Part shown: one piece after another, positions 10,583-20,511 of the stretch | Layout: every line of letters begins with the position of its first letter | How positions within the stretch are numbered: position 1 is the stretch's first letter | NCBI GenBank assembly: GCA_030374765.1 | Contig: JARGXX010000080.1 | Span: 1,612,001 to 1,676,000, forward strand | Source: Agarophyton chilense | Taxonomy: Eukaryota > Rhodophyta > Florideophyceae > Gracilariales > Gracilariaceae | Reading direction: 5' to 3' | Length of the DNA stretch: 64,000 nt | Made by a program: the position numbers and the translations under genes | The notes under the pieces: generated by a model | What the model was told of the DNA's origin: nothing | Database searches by the model: none | Seen by the model: the letters and a program-made list of their open reading frames with translations, nothing else

Positions 10583-13500
10583 GGGCGTCTTCTGAGCCGG
10601 AGTTGAAGACGCCCGAGGCGCTCCAGCTTCGCTCCCCAGCTGTGACTATCCTTTCAAGGAGAACGGCTGACACCGACGTTACCTCGGGATACTTTAGTGT
10701 CCTCCGTCGCCCGTGGATACGGTCCCGTAATCACCGTATTCCGGATCGAGTTATGGTAATGGCCAAGCGGAATTATAAAGTATTCGCCGACTTCGGCCTG
10801 TCCAACCAGTTTATGGTTCGTCAAATATCTGTCCTGGATACAGGAGCCGCTCCTAACTTAATTCATGTTGAATTGCTACCCCCGCTGCTCCGGGTTCAAG
10901 TTCGTACCGGTCCACGTTTGGATATCGCCGATGCAAACAACAACCCGCTACGGACACTGGGTACAGTTTCCCTCATGGTGAGGTTAGGCTCCTATCTCGT
11001 TCAGCTAGAGTTTATTGTATGCAAGTCACTTGCAGCACCAGTCATACTGGGTTGTGACTTTTGCGACCGCTTCGTGGAAGCCATCCGTCCTCGGAATAGA
11101 ACTGTGGAACTCGAAGACGGGTCTACGATCCCAATCGTTCGTAAACCCTTACAGGGAGCAGCGCGAACACGCGTTCCTCTCCCTGTCGCGCGGGAATCTG
11201 TGAAGAAGGACCCGGTGTCTACACGGGTAAAGGTTGCGAAGTCAGTGGCTATCCCGCCAGAAACCCAGGTTTGGGTCACAGTTGTTACCAAGCAAATTGG
11301 TGTGCATGTGGTACAACCGAACCCGTCTCTGTATACGCGGCGTCAACTCGCCCTTGCGAATGGGGTTGTCTCCGTGGAAACGGATAAACCTTTCAAGGTT
11401 TTGGTAGCCAACTTTGGAAAGACAACGCAGCATTTGGTCAAACACCAGATCCTGGGTTCTGTTCTTCCACACCCGCATGCGGTCGTACCTACAAATATCT
11501 CTATCGCAGAGGTCCTTGGTGTGGCGGACCCTAAGGAGGGGGAGGACAGTGCCGAAATCGCGGAAGACGGTGAGCATACGACTGCAGCTCCACACGCTGA
11601 ACACTTTAAACCTCAGGAGATTACGGCCCCTATCACAGAAGCAGACCAGACGGATCCTGTTCAGGAATTGGAGAAATGGGATCTCAACCATGTACCCGCA
11701 TCTCATCGGGAGAAGCTGAGGCACATGCTTCGTGAATTTACCCCCATGTGGTATGGTTTCCTTGGAACTATTGGGATTACAGAACACCGCATCGACTTGT
11801 TACCGAACACTCGGCCTATTGCCCAACACCCTTACAGGGCTGGACCGAAAGCTCGGGAAGAGGAGAAATCTCAGGTGGAGAAGATGCTTAAAGCGGGCGT
11901 AATTGAACCTGCCCAGTCCGCTTGGGCCTCACCAGTGGTGTTAGTTCCGAAACCGGATGGATCGTGGCGTTTCTGCATCGATTACAGACGCCTGAACGAG
12001 GTAACCATTAAGGATGTGTACCCGATCCCTCGGATGGACGAATACATCGACTCCCTTGGGAGCGCTACTGTTTTCTCTACCCTCGACGCCAATTCGGGCT
12101 ACTGGCAAGTCCCTATTAGGGAGGAAGATCGAGACAAAACGGCTTTCGTGTGTCATCAAGGACTTTTCCGATTCCGGAGGATGCCTTTTGGGTTGACAAA
12201 TGCCCCCGCAACGTTTCAACGGGCGATAGACATTCTGTTGGCTCCCTTCAAGTGGAGGACGTGTCTAGTGTATTTAGACGACATTATTGTCTTCTCCAAC
12301 AACCTGGATGACCACCTCGAACACCTCAGGAACGTAATGAAGATACTCCGCGACGCGGGAATCACCTTGAAACTCAAGAAGTGCGAGTTTTTCACCGATT
12401 CGGTTAAGTATCTGGGTCATATCATCCGTCCCGGACAGCTTTCAATCGATGAAGTACGAGTGAAATCCTTGAAGGAAGCAAAACACCCGAAAAATCAAAC
12501 GGAGTTGCGATCCTTCTTAGGTCTGTGTAACGTGTATCGCCGATTCGTCCCGAACTTTGCGGATATTGCCACCCCCCTCAACAGGCTCCTGACGAAGGGA
12601 CAACCAGTTGAACTGGAACCTTTTGGCGACTCGGAAGCGTCTGCCTTCACGGCACTGGTGAATGCCGTAACATCACCGCCAATCTTGGCTCTACCCAATC
12701 CTGGGCTCCCTTACGAAGTGGACACCGATGCTAGTGCAAACCAAGTAGGGTGTGCACTGTTCCAATCCTCTGAGGATGGTGAACGTCACCCTATTGGGTA
12801 CTGGTCACGTTCCCTGAATGTCCATGAAAGGAACTACTCGGTCTCCGAGAAAGAATGTTTAGCTGTTGTGTGGGCCTTAGCTACACTTCGCCCCTATCTG
12901 ATGGGTACTCGTTTCAAAGTCCATACGGACCACGCATGATTGCGTTGGCTCCTGGAGATCTCCGAACCCTCGGGCCGCCTTATGCGCTGGCGTCTCCGAC
13001 TGTCGGAATTCGACTTTGAGATCCTGTACAAGAAAGGGAAGCTGAACACTCAGGCTGATGCACTATCCCGTTTGGGAACCACAGCGGAAGCGGAACCCTA
13101 CGAGGACGATGACATCCCATGTTTTATGGTATCGGACCTCGAGGGAGGAGCTCAACCGCTGACGGATGATGTTTGTGACGATATACTCGTCAACGAGAGT
13201 CTGGATTCGCCGACCGGCTCTTTTATACCTATCTCTCCAGAGGAGATGATACGCGAGCAACAGCTCGACCCATTCTGTACACGGATTCGGGCTCGCCTCA
13301 ACGGAGGATTTCAGTTGCCTTTCGAGGACGACGATCAGGGTTACCTAATCAGGACCGTTGGACCTCGCTCGAGGATAATGGTGCCGCACACCCTACAACA
13401 GAGGGTATTACACCTCACTCACTATGTGAAAGTTGGCGCCCACCCCGGGGGAAGAAAACTGTACCTCACGTTGAGAAGGGACTTTTACTGGCCGGCAATG

Positions 13501-15092
13501 GCATTCGATTGTTACGCCGTCAGACGGGCCTGCGCCAATTGCGCCAAGAATGACGTCAAACTTCGGAAGCACTCTAAGAAGTTGACGCTGTTCCCGGCAC
13601 GGGCTCCACTCTAATTCGTGGCCAAAGACATCCTAGGGGAGTTTATCAGGACGCCCCGAGGTCATCGGTATCTGCTTGTCATTTCTGACAGATTCTCTAA
13701 GCTAACGAGAACTGTGCGGCTGAAGCGGATCACCGCCGCTACCGTCGCGCAAGCGTTCGTGACCCATTGGGTGTTCGTATATAGACCGCCGGTGCAGTTG
13801 TTATCCGACAACGGAGGGCAATTCGCATCAAAGTTCTTTCAGGATGTATGTCGAATCCTTGATGTAAGGAATTTATTTGTTACTACGTATCACCCTCAGG
13901 GAATGGCCAGGTGGAGAGGTTTAACCGCACGATACTCAACGCTTTGAGATCGTATGTTGCGGATCACCCCAAAAATTGGGACTTGTACACAGACGCTATC
14001 ACGTATGCATACAACACCCAGGTACATCGGGTTACATCGTTATCCCCATTCGAACTGGTACTGTCGAGGACACCGCCGCCGGTCGCCATCGAGGCTCAAC
14101 CGACGCTGTCGACGTACCCGTCACCGGGATTGTACCGAGAAGCCTGGAAGGAGTGGCTTACGAAGATGGTGCCGATAGCCCGGAAAGCAATGGACAAAGC
14201 TCAACGCGCCTACAAGAAGGACTTTGACAATCGGGTTCGCAAACCTCTACCTCAGGTGGAGCCCGACGACTTCGTCTTCCTTCGAAAGGAATACTGCAAT
14301 CCTGAAAAGGAACGTAGGCACAAGCTTTCGCCAAATGTGGACGGACCCTATCGTGTGGTTTCTGTAGACCCGGACACGATGGTATTGGATATCGCTAACC
14401 GCCACGAACGGATCTCCAGGGACCGCATCACACGAGCGCCCAACCCAAATGTGGAAGTGGTGTCGGCACCAACGCCCTCCACAGGGGATGATTCAACGGA
14501 AGTTAACCCGTCAGGCGGAGATTCGAACACCCGCCCCGTTATACTTCCGCACCCGGAACGTGGTTTAACCGACCTACCAAAAACTTCGGATACTCCCGAA
14601 CCTGGGCCCGCTCCCTCAAGGGCCCAGTCAACGAACTCTTACAGAGTTACTCCCCCACCGGAGGTAATCAAGCCTCCTGGCTCTCCGCCTAAGAAGGGGG
14701 AGGAGGACTTAGTTCCTTCGCAGCACGATGTTTCGGCGTCAGCCAGTCGCCCTAACAGGGAATCTAGTTTTCACAGTGAGACGGAGTGCCCGACCGAGCC
14801 GGCGACAGAGAAGTCCCAACCCCAGCGTATGGGTAGCGACATAACCTCCGACCCAGCCGAGCACGACGTCAGAAAAGATGACGAAACCCCGCCTAGGGAG
14901 AGTCGTGTGGAGAACTCCGCACCCGGAACGCCTACAGAGACGACGATCACCCGCCGCCGCGGACGAGACACTGAGGTGTCGCACACTCAAACCCCGCTTT
15001 CTCGAGAACGAGCTGTGTCAGCGGACCCGCACGGGGAAGATCTCGACGACGAGGTTGACCAAATTTGGCTCTCCGTCATGGAATGGGAATAG
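10561..15092 (+). pseudogene. pol: Gypsy pol: protease, RT, RNase H, integrase with GPY/F module
   Basis: Starts at ATG 10561, in the -1 phase of gag. The protease motif DTGA begins at residue 93. RT follows with 'DYRRLN', 'MPFGLTNAPATFQ' and the catalytic YLDD at residues 571-574. RNase H carries D723, E765 and D790. A TGA (12937-12939) interrupts the 'TDH' motif region, and TAA (13612-13614) lies just before the integrase core. The integrase has an HHCC zinc region (about 13400-13555) and a D-D-35-E core: Asp codons at 13627 and 13807, Glu at 13914. A single base lost near 13902, within a 'QGNGQVERFN'-type motif, moves the frame; the rest runs from 13911 to TAG at 15090-15092. A GPY/F module (GPYRVV, from 14343) follows, then about 230 disordered residues rich in Pro, Ser and Glu. 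Order and motifs place it among chromoviruses. Confidence 0.9.
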
Positions 15093-15697
15093 GAACTTCT
15101 ATGGAGACACTGGAACCCTCAGGAATGGGAAAGAAATGAGTGAGACTCGTCGGGGACAGCTCAGGAGAGTGCTAGCGCGTGTCGAAAGCGCCACCCCACA
15201 TCCGCATATGCAGATTTTCCCGCACAAGGAACGGTCACCCCACACGGGGCGCCCGTGCATTTGGGTGGCACACGTCGAATGGCACCGAGCCAATCAAAAG
15301 GCTCTGACGACCAACCGTCGCGCAAACCGCCTCCGTCGCACGGCGCGTTGCACGGGAGCAACCCTCGTCCCCGTAGCTCGGGTTGACGTTGAAGTCTTAC
15401 CCCCCTGAGATTGGAGACGCTACTGCGTCGCGGTTTCTCAACCGTCACGGAATCTAAGAACAACGTTGTTATCGGGAAGATCTCAGCTTTAAGGAAAACT
15501 CAAAACTGGGCCGTTTTGACTCCGTAGACGGAAGTTACGACGTAGCCCACAGGCCACTCGGCGCCGTTTGGACGAAGTGCTGAGACCCGCTCGCAACACG
15601 GAAAAGAACCCACCGGGGTGTGTCTAGACCCTACGTTGACACCCTCAAGGGAACTAGAGCGTTCCAAGATGGAGGAGAAGCCCGAACAGGGAAAGTG

Positions 15698-15868
15698 TAC
15701 CCGCAGGAATTCGTTATCGATCGCATCGTGCGTCACATCTAGACCCCCGAGGGAGAAGTCCGCTACCAAGTCCGATGGTACGGATTCTCGCCTGATGAGG
15801 ATACAGTGGAACCCATTGAGCACCTTCCGAGGTCTAAGGTTTTATCCTATCACCGACGCGCTCGGGTA
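15698..15868 (+). pseudogene. Chromodomain-like 3' segment of the gypsy polyprotein
   Basis: In the frame starting at 15698 the sequence reads as a chromodomain: 'FVIDRIVRH' then 'VRYQVRWYGFSPDEDTVEPI' and 'EHLPRSK'. This matches the family pattern of VEkIl, YlVKWkGY, TWEPeenL. The Trp of TWEP is Val here. TAG at 15740-15742 interrupts the loop, and this phase differs from the integrase tail that ends at 15092, so at least one frame change lies between. In chromoviruses this domain guides integration to marked chromatin. The distance from the GPY/F module (about 1.35 kb) is much greater than usual. Confidence 0.75.
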
Positions 15869-16078
15869 ACCTTGCCTCCAAGTCTGGATCGTGCCCAAGT
15901 CGGGTAAGCCACCACGGGAACTGGTGTGGATGCGACCTCGAAGTGAGGAAGATGTTGGACCTCTGAAGAGGAATTGAGGAGAGTATCCCGAAGAACACGT
16001 ATTGAGAGGGAATGTCTACTGGCCCTCGGCCTAGCGCCGTTAACCGGGGAACACAGCACCGGTTATCGGGACAGTTTA

Positions 16079-16243
16079 TGATGAAAAAGGAAAAGAAGAT
16101 CCACGAAGTGGAGAAGAAGATTAAGAAGAAGATTGAACCCTAGGAAGGGAAGAAGATGAAAACGAGAATGAAGAAGATCCTAAGAAGGAATGAAGAAGAT
16201 GAAGTAGAAGTTAAGATCCTAGGAAGGAAGAAGAAAAGAAGTT
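16079..16243 (+). repeat. Purine-rich GAA/AAG tract with imperfect internal repeats
   Basis: Some 165 bp are nearly all purine on the plus strand. Three imperfect copies of a GATCCTAGGAAGGAAGAAG-like unit lie near 16132, 16176 and 16213. The tract lies exactly between the 3' end of the sense gene region and the 3' end of the antisense ORF, which converge here. Confidence 0.8.
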
Positions 16244-16308
16244 ATGCAAATATTAGAAGTTTACTATTGTCGCCAAGCTATGGACTCTACAATTGCCCGA
16301 AGGTGGAA

Positions 16309-18165
16309 CTACGGAAAGCCCGAGGAGGGACCCGCCCCACCGTTGGGATTCTGACCCTGATGGTACGCCGAGGCGAAAGCCAACATCTGGCTCACATCTG
16401 TCATACCCGGGGGAATCGGAATGCCTGCGTTCACGAGGCCTTGTCGCACACTATCCGCTTGCGGAGTGGCAACCGGCGCCTGCGCAAGGGTGTTCACACC
16501 CCACCCGGGGGGAGCAGATGGACCGCCACCGGAGGCATTCGCCGCCGCATCTGAGGTCGTTCCCACTGGTTGGAAGGGTGCAGATGGCTCCACAGGGAGT
16601 ACTCCACTAGGAGCTGGCATGTCGTTATCCAACGCTGGATCGTCCAGGTCTACTGGAGGCTCGTACTCGTAATCGTCGGTATAAATGAACCTCGTCGGGT
16701 GTCCCACCGGCATCGGTCGAGGCGAGTCCATCAGCGCCCGTGCTTGTGCCGCGCTGATGCGAACCCCTTCGAAGGGATTGTAATAGACCCAGTTACTGGA
16801 GCCCGGATCGTACCGGCCAGGAGACTTTTCTCGCGCGGATCCTTCCCCTGCGGGCTGATTTTCCACTGGAACTCGATCCCATTGGGTGTTGTCGATCACG
16901 TCCAAGATTGGATACAGGTCCTGCACGTTGCTGACCGAGCCCAACGCTGGGACAAGGTCGATCTGACGCATGATGGTCCGTAGCATCGGAGAAATATACC
17001 AGATACGGAAATGGTCATGAGCATCCCAGAGGAGGTGCGCCGCTACGCGGGCTGCCCTTTCGGCTGCAACGTGGGCCCAGTATCCCGAGTTCGGGTCGTG
17101 CATCAAACGAGACCCGATAGAGTAGATGCACTGGGGCAGTTCAGCAAAGCACCCTCGGGGGACCTCGACCTTACTCCACCAAGCTGGAAGGGGCACGAAT
17201 CGCCCAACCTTCGCCATGTTACGGATACGCTCCAGTTCCACGTGAGGATACGAGACAAGGAACCCGAAACGGGAGCGCGAGCGGCGCTCGAAGCGCACGC
17301 GTCGATCGAACCCATACTGGGTAAACTGCCGTTGAAGGTACCTGAATTCAGCCCGAAGGATGGGACGACTCCATTGGAGCATATCTTCTCGGAGAGGAAA
17401 ACCAGGTCCGCGGAACTCGGCTTCGGGAAAGGCTGCCAGGTTATCCCCGTAGGAGACCTCACCGTACGTGCGGTAATAGGCGACGTCGAACCCGTACTCC
17501 GGGGGAACCAGATGGTCAAAGCGTGACCTCTCCAATCGCTGGTAGGTCAGAGCCGCCATCGCTGCGTGCGCCTTGTCCAGGGACTCCCCGCGACCGCGGT
17601 ATACATACTGAGGCTCTATGGCTACCCGCGCCCTCCAATCGGGAGAACGTACAACCACGACAGGTAGGCCACCCGGCAATAAGCCGCCCTCCACGTAGGA
17701 GTCGATGAGCTCATCGTCGCGAACCGCTGTCGGATGGAACCACGGAGCGCTGGAATATATCACCGGATCGGTAAGGGGACTCCACCTTCGAAAGGATTCG
17801 TTTGAGATCCAACCTCTGGAGTTTGCTACCAAGGGCATCGCATGAGCGGAGTTCCACGCCACCGCCTTAGTGTCCAAATCCTCCTGAGGATGTCGGGTGG
17901 TAGCCGAGGCGGAAGGTTCGGTACCTGACGGAGCCGCATCAAAACCGGAGAAATATCCACCCTGCTGGGGAGCTTCGTTGTCCGCCGGCGCGGAGGCCGA
18001 CGGCCCCGAGAGTGGGTTGATGACGTATGGGTTCATTCCCTTGAGAGGGTTGGTTGAGACTGCTGTTGCGAGAAGTTGCTTATCGCCGAAAGTCGGAGGA
18101 GTAGAAGAAAGTTGTACCGATGTGCCGGTTTTGTGGCGATCCTCAGAAGTGGTGAAGGACCCCAT
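16309..18165 (-). CDS. Long antisense ORF of the gypsy element, unknown protein (618 codons)
   Basis: An uninterrupted minus-strand frame lies between the chromodomain segment and the 3' LTR. The first ATG is at 18163-18165; the frame is open 13 codons further up to a GTG at 18204. It ends with TAG at 16309-16311. The N-terminal about 120 and C-terminal about 150 residues are low-complexity (Pro, Ala, Gly, Ser, Asp). The middle, about 130-430, is a dense globular-looking region rich in aromatic and Arg residues with blocks such as 'YPHVELERIRNMAKVGRF' and 'CFAELPQCIYSIGSRLMHDP'. I see no signal peptide, membrane span, zinc finger or nuclease motif and do not recognise the family. A TATATATA stretch sits just above the ATG on this strand. 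Extra antisense ORFs are known in some plant LTR retrotransposons (for example Grande and RIRE2). The opposite strand has no gene here, so this is not a coding shadow. Confidence 0.6.
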   Translation of the reverse strand: MGSFTTSEDRHKTGTSVQLSSTPPTFGDKQLLATAVSTNPLKGMNPYVINPLSGPSASAPADNEAPQQGGYFSGFDAAPSGTEPSASATTRHPQEDLDTKAVAWNSAHAMPLVANSRGWISNESFRRWSPLTDPVIYSSAPWFHPTAVRDDELIDSYVEGGLLPGGLPVVVVRSPDWRARVAIEPQYVYRGRGESLDKAHAAMAALTYQRLERSRFDHLVPPEYGFDVAYYRTYGEVSYGDNLAAFPEAEFRGPGFPLREDMLQWSRPILRAEFRYLQRQFTQYGFDRRVRFERRSRSRFGFLVSYPHVELERIRNMAKVGRFVPLPAWWSKVEVPRGCFAELPQCIYSIGSRLMHDPNSGYWAHVAAERAARVAAHLLWDAHDHFRIWYISPMLRTIMRQIDLVPALGSVSNVQDLYPILDVIDNTQWDRVPVENQPAGEGSAREKSPGRYDPGSSNWVYYNPFEGVRISAAQARALMDSPRPMPVGHPTRFIYTDDYEYEPPVDLDDPALDNDMPAPSGVLPVEPSAPFQPVGTTSDAAANASGGGPSAPPGWGVNTLAQAPVATPQADSVRQGLVNAGIPIPPGMTDVSQMLAFASAYHQGQNPNGGAGPSSGFP

Positions 18166-18233
18166 TGGGAGAGAAGTATATATAGTGACCGGAAAGCGAG
18201 ACACCCGCGGCTCGGAATGTTCTTCCTCGTCTT

Positions 18234-18246
18234 AAGGAGGGGGAGA
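18234..18246 (+). other. Polypurine tract before the right LTR
   Basis: AAGGAGGGGGAGA ends exactly at the base before the TG of the right LTR, the expected position of the plus-strand primer for reverse transcription. Confidence 0.9.
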
Positions 18247-19169
18247 TGTAGAGCAACGCCCAGTTAGGGGATACTTGAAGATGCAACTAATAGAATGAGG
18301 GTTGAACCCTCCGAGGGTTATGACTATGATCCCCTCTAAGGTGTGCGGAGGTGGCACGGTTTTCTGGTTAGAGCTCGCCTATGAAGGGAAGATTCGGATG
18401 GCCCATGGTTGGATTGGCCCCGTGATACACGTGGCTTAATTTCGGCACCGATTTTCGGATATTTGTTAGAACGTTGGACTTTTGGGCCCTGACAGTGGGA
18501 TCTCCACGTGTATGGCCCTGAGCAGGTGTGCACTACTGTAATTAGTAGAGTTTAGTTAGTGGGCCCTACTTAGGGAGACGAGATCTGACAGTCCGAAGCT
18601 CAGATTAAATGGGAACCAGGGTTGGTCTTCGATACCTTTAGAGGTTCTTCGTCGCCATCGTTTCGGCCTTACAACCCGGAACGGGCTCTGGTTAGCAACG
18701 CCTGCGTAGGGACACGACTCCACTTGGAGAGTGCCCACGTTTGGGTTCCGTGCAACCACCCCCTTGGGACCGCTCAGACGACCTGAGTGCACGATACCCC
18801 GTGAGGGATCTGCTTACTTGTTGCGTGCTTTTTGTGTTTCCTTTCGAGGACAGGTTTTCGCCCCTGTATTGGGTTTCTTTTGTTGTTTCGCCCCTTTTCT
18901 GGTTCTTGGGTCCGGTGCCTGTCAGTGCCCGACCCTCGCCCCGTTTTTCCTCTTCGCCGGATTTTCCCCCATTCTTTAGGATACCCATACCCACTCCCGA
19001 CCCAACGGTTTCTACCCCTCACCTCCGTCGGTACTGCCGGAAACCTCCGTGGGAGTTACACCCCACACTACGGGTGGAACGGAGGGCTCTGTCTCTGAGT
19101 CTGCCTCCCCCAGGGAGCAAGGCTTCGAACACCTTGAGAGCACTTCCTGTCGCCGGGTTTTGCTCCACA
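18247..19169 (+). repeat. Right LTR of the gypsy element (923 bp)
   Basis: The mate of 7378-8300: same length, TG...CA ends, about 2.5 % divergence by hand count, mostly transitions. It is followed directly by the target duplication. Confidence 0.95.
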
Positions 19170-19174
19170 CCTAT
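19170..19174. repeat. Target-site duplication, right copy (CCTAT)
   Basis: Exact copy of 7373-7377. Confidence 0.95.
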
Positions 19175-19536
19175 ATGCAGTGGACTGCACTCTCCAGAAC
19201 ACCCGGGAGGTGCCAGCAAGGCACGCTCTCTGACCTAGTGTCAGAGACCTGGCCAACACTAGCTACAGTGCCAGGTGGCCACTCAACTACTATACTAAAA
19301 TACACATAATTACAATTACTATCACTAACAATTACTCAACCAGAAGGTAAATGTCAACACTACACGTGGCTGACAACACCTAGATGGTAGCTCGCCCGGA
19401 GCTGCATGACCGATGATTCGTCGCATCCATCACCTACAAGGTCAGTGTAGGATATTGGCAACCTCAAAGGTCAAACCTTCTGCCACTATAAGACAGTACT
19501 TCTCGAAAGGTAGAGCCTGGAATTAATACAACGGGA
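19175..19536. other. Hairpin-rich non-coding stretch downstream of the gypsy element
   Basis: Successive perfect inverted repeats lie within 75 bp: TGCAGT-GG-ACTGCA (about 19177-19190), GTGCC-agcaa-GGCAC (19210-19224) and TCTCTGAC-ctagt-GTCAGAGA (19227-19247). An AT-rich segment follows. No coding frame is recognised. It may be the end of an older element that was split by the gypsy insertion. Confidence 0.5.
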
Positions 19537-20104
19537 ATGGTGTCGTTTTCGGAAATGACCAAGCCTGCTTCTCATTCAGCCGCGGTCGCTTTAGAAGAAG
19601 CCGAAGGCGACAAGGCAAATGCAGAAGCAGCACAAGAACGATCATCCTCTGTCAGTGCAGCTATCGATGCAATTTGGCAGCTTCGATCCATGATACCGAA
19701 ATGCAAAAACGAGCCAGAACGGAATATTTACAAAAAGGCATTAAAAGTACAATCTCCGATTCTTCGTTATGATCATAGCATGGGCAACTAGTGATTTAGA
19801 AGCGGAAGGATGCGGCAGTAGTAGACTAAACCGAATTTGTAATGCTCATTGTTCGATGACTGTCCAACACCGGTATGGTGGACCGGTGCATCTGGATTTG
19901 TACGCAACTGATTCTCCGGACGAACTCGTCAGCAGACGTGATCGCGCGCTTCTGGCCTTGCAGATTTTGAGCGAAGATGCCATCCCTCTGCTCAAGGTCA
20001 TCAGCGACGAACACCTTTTTACCCATCTCCGAGAGAGTAGTTCCTTCAATCTTGAGTTAAGTTCGGAAGCCCATTGTAGTATGATGATGGAACCGTGCAG
20101 ATGA
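19537..20104 (+). pseudogene. Hypothetical gene, probably frameshifted
   Basis: An ATG frame from 19537 to 19791 (84 codons; Ala/Glu-rich then 'IWQLRSMIPKCKNEPERN') is followed by a second frame, 19769-20104, in another phase with a helical 'SRRDRALLALQILSEDAIPL' stretch. The two overlap by a few bases and have similar composition, as expected from one protein broken by an indel near 19780. I recognise no domain. The 3' end is about 130 bp from the insertion point of the Mutator-like element, which may have truncated the gene or its trailer. Confidence 0.3.
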
Positions 20105-20235
20105 GCAGGAATGGTATACCGGACGGACTGCGGTGTGGACAAGGCTGTTGAAGGCGACCCGCCCACATAAGGCTGCCGCCAACCCGAACGGAGATGGCGT
20201 GGCGGGACATGTGGACGATGGGATGGGAAAGAACG

Positions 20236-20244
20236 CCCCACTGC
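20236..20244. repeat. MULE target-site duplication, left copy (CCCCACTGC)
   Basis: Nine bases that recur exactly at 31618-31626. The match extends by GG at both places, so the duplication could be 9-11 bp. Nine is typical of Mutator-like elements. Confidence 0.88.
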
Positions 20245-20511
20245 GGCAAAAGGCCATCATACACAACGTCTGGTATGTATGAAATAGACTAGATGTAGAC
20301 CAATTAAAATTCTGGCCGTAATTCACATACCGTACAATGCGCCGTGGCCCCCAACTCGGAGTGCGCTCTTTGAGCTCGCATGGCGCTCTTTACCCATATG
20401 CGTATCAGGCCAATCACACATCGTCCATGTCGTCGTCTCTTCCTCCTCGTCCAGTGCGCTAGCCGGCCACAACTCGAGCCCCCTTTCCCCAGATCATCTC
20501 GGGACAAGTCT
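20245..20511 (+). repeat. MULE left terminal inverted repeat
   Basis: Aligns with the reverse complement of 31346-31617. Long shared blocks include TATGTATGAAATAGACTAG and CTCGAGCCCCCTTTCCCCA. The outer end is GGCAAAAGGC. A spurious minus-strand frame (20304-20543) comes from this repeat. Confidence 0.92.

Larger units (their letters stand above)
7378..19169 (+). mobile_element. Complete Ty3/gypsy LTR retrotransposon (chromovirus-type), 11.8 kb
   Basis: Structurally full-length: identical-length LTRs, a perfect 5-bp duplication, a candidate primer-binding site, a purine tract before the right LTR, gag with a CCHC knuckle, pol in the order protease-RT-RNase H-integrase with a GPY/F module, and a chromodomain-like segment downstream. 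A long minus-strand frame occupies the space between the chromodomain and the 3' LTR. The sense genes carry several lesions: stops at 8783, 12937, 13612 and 15740, and a one-base loss near 13902. This copy therefore probably cannot move by itself. The two LTRs differ at about 23 of 923 positions by hand alignment and have no indels, so the insertion is fairly recent. Confidence 0.95.
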
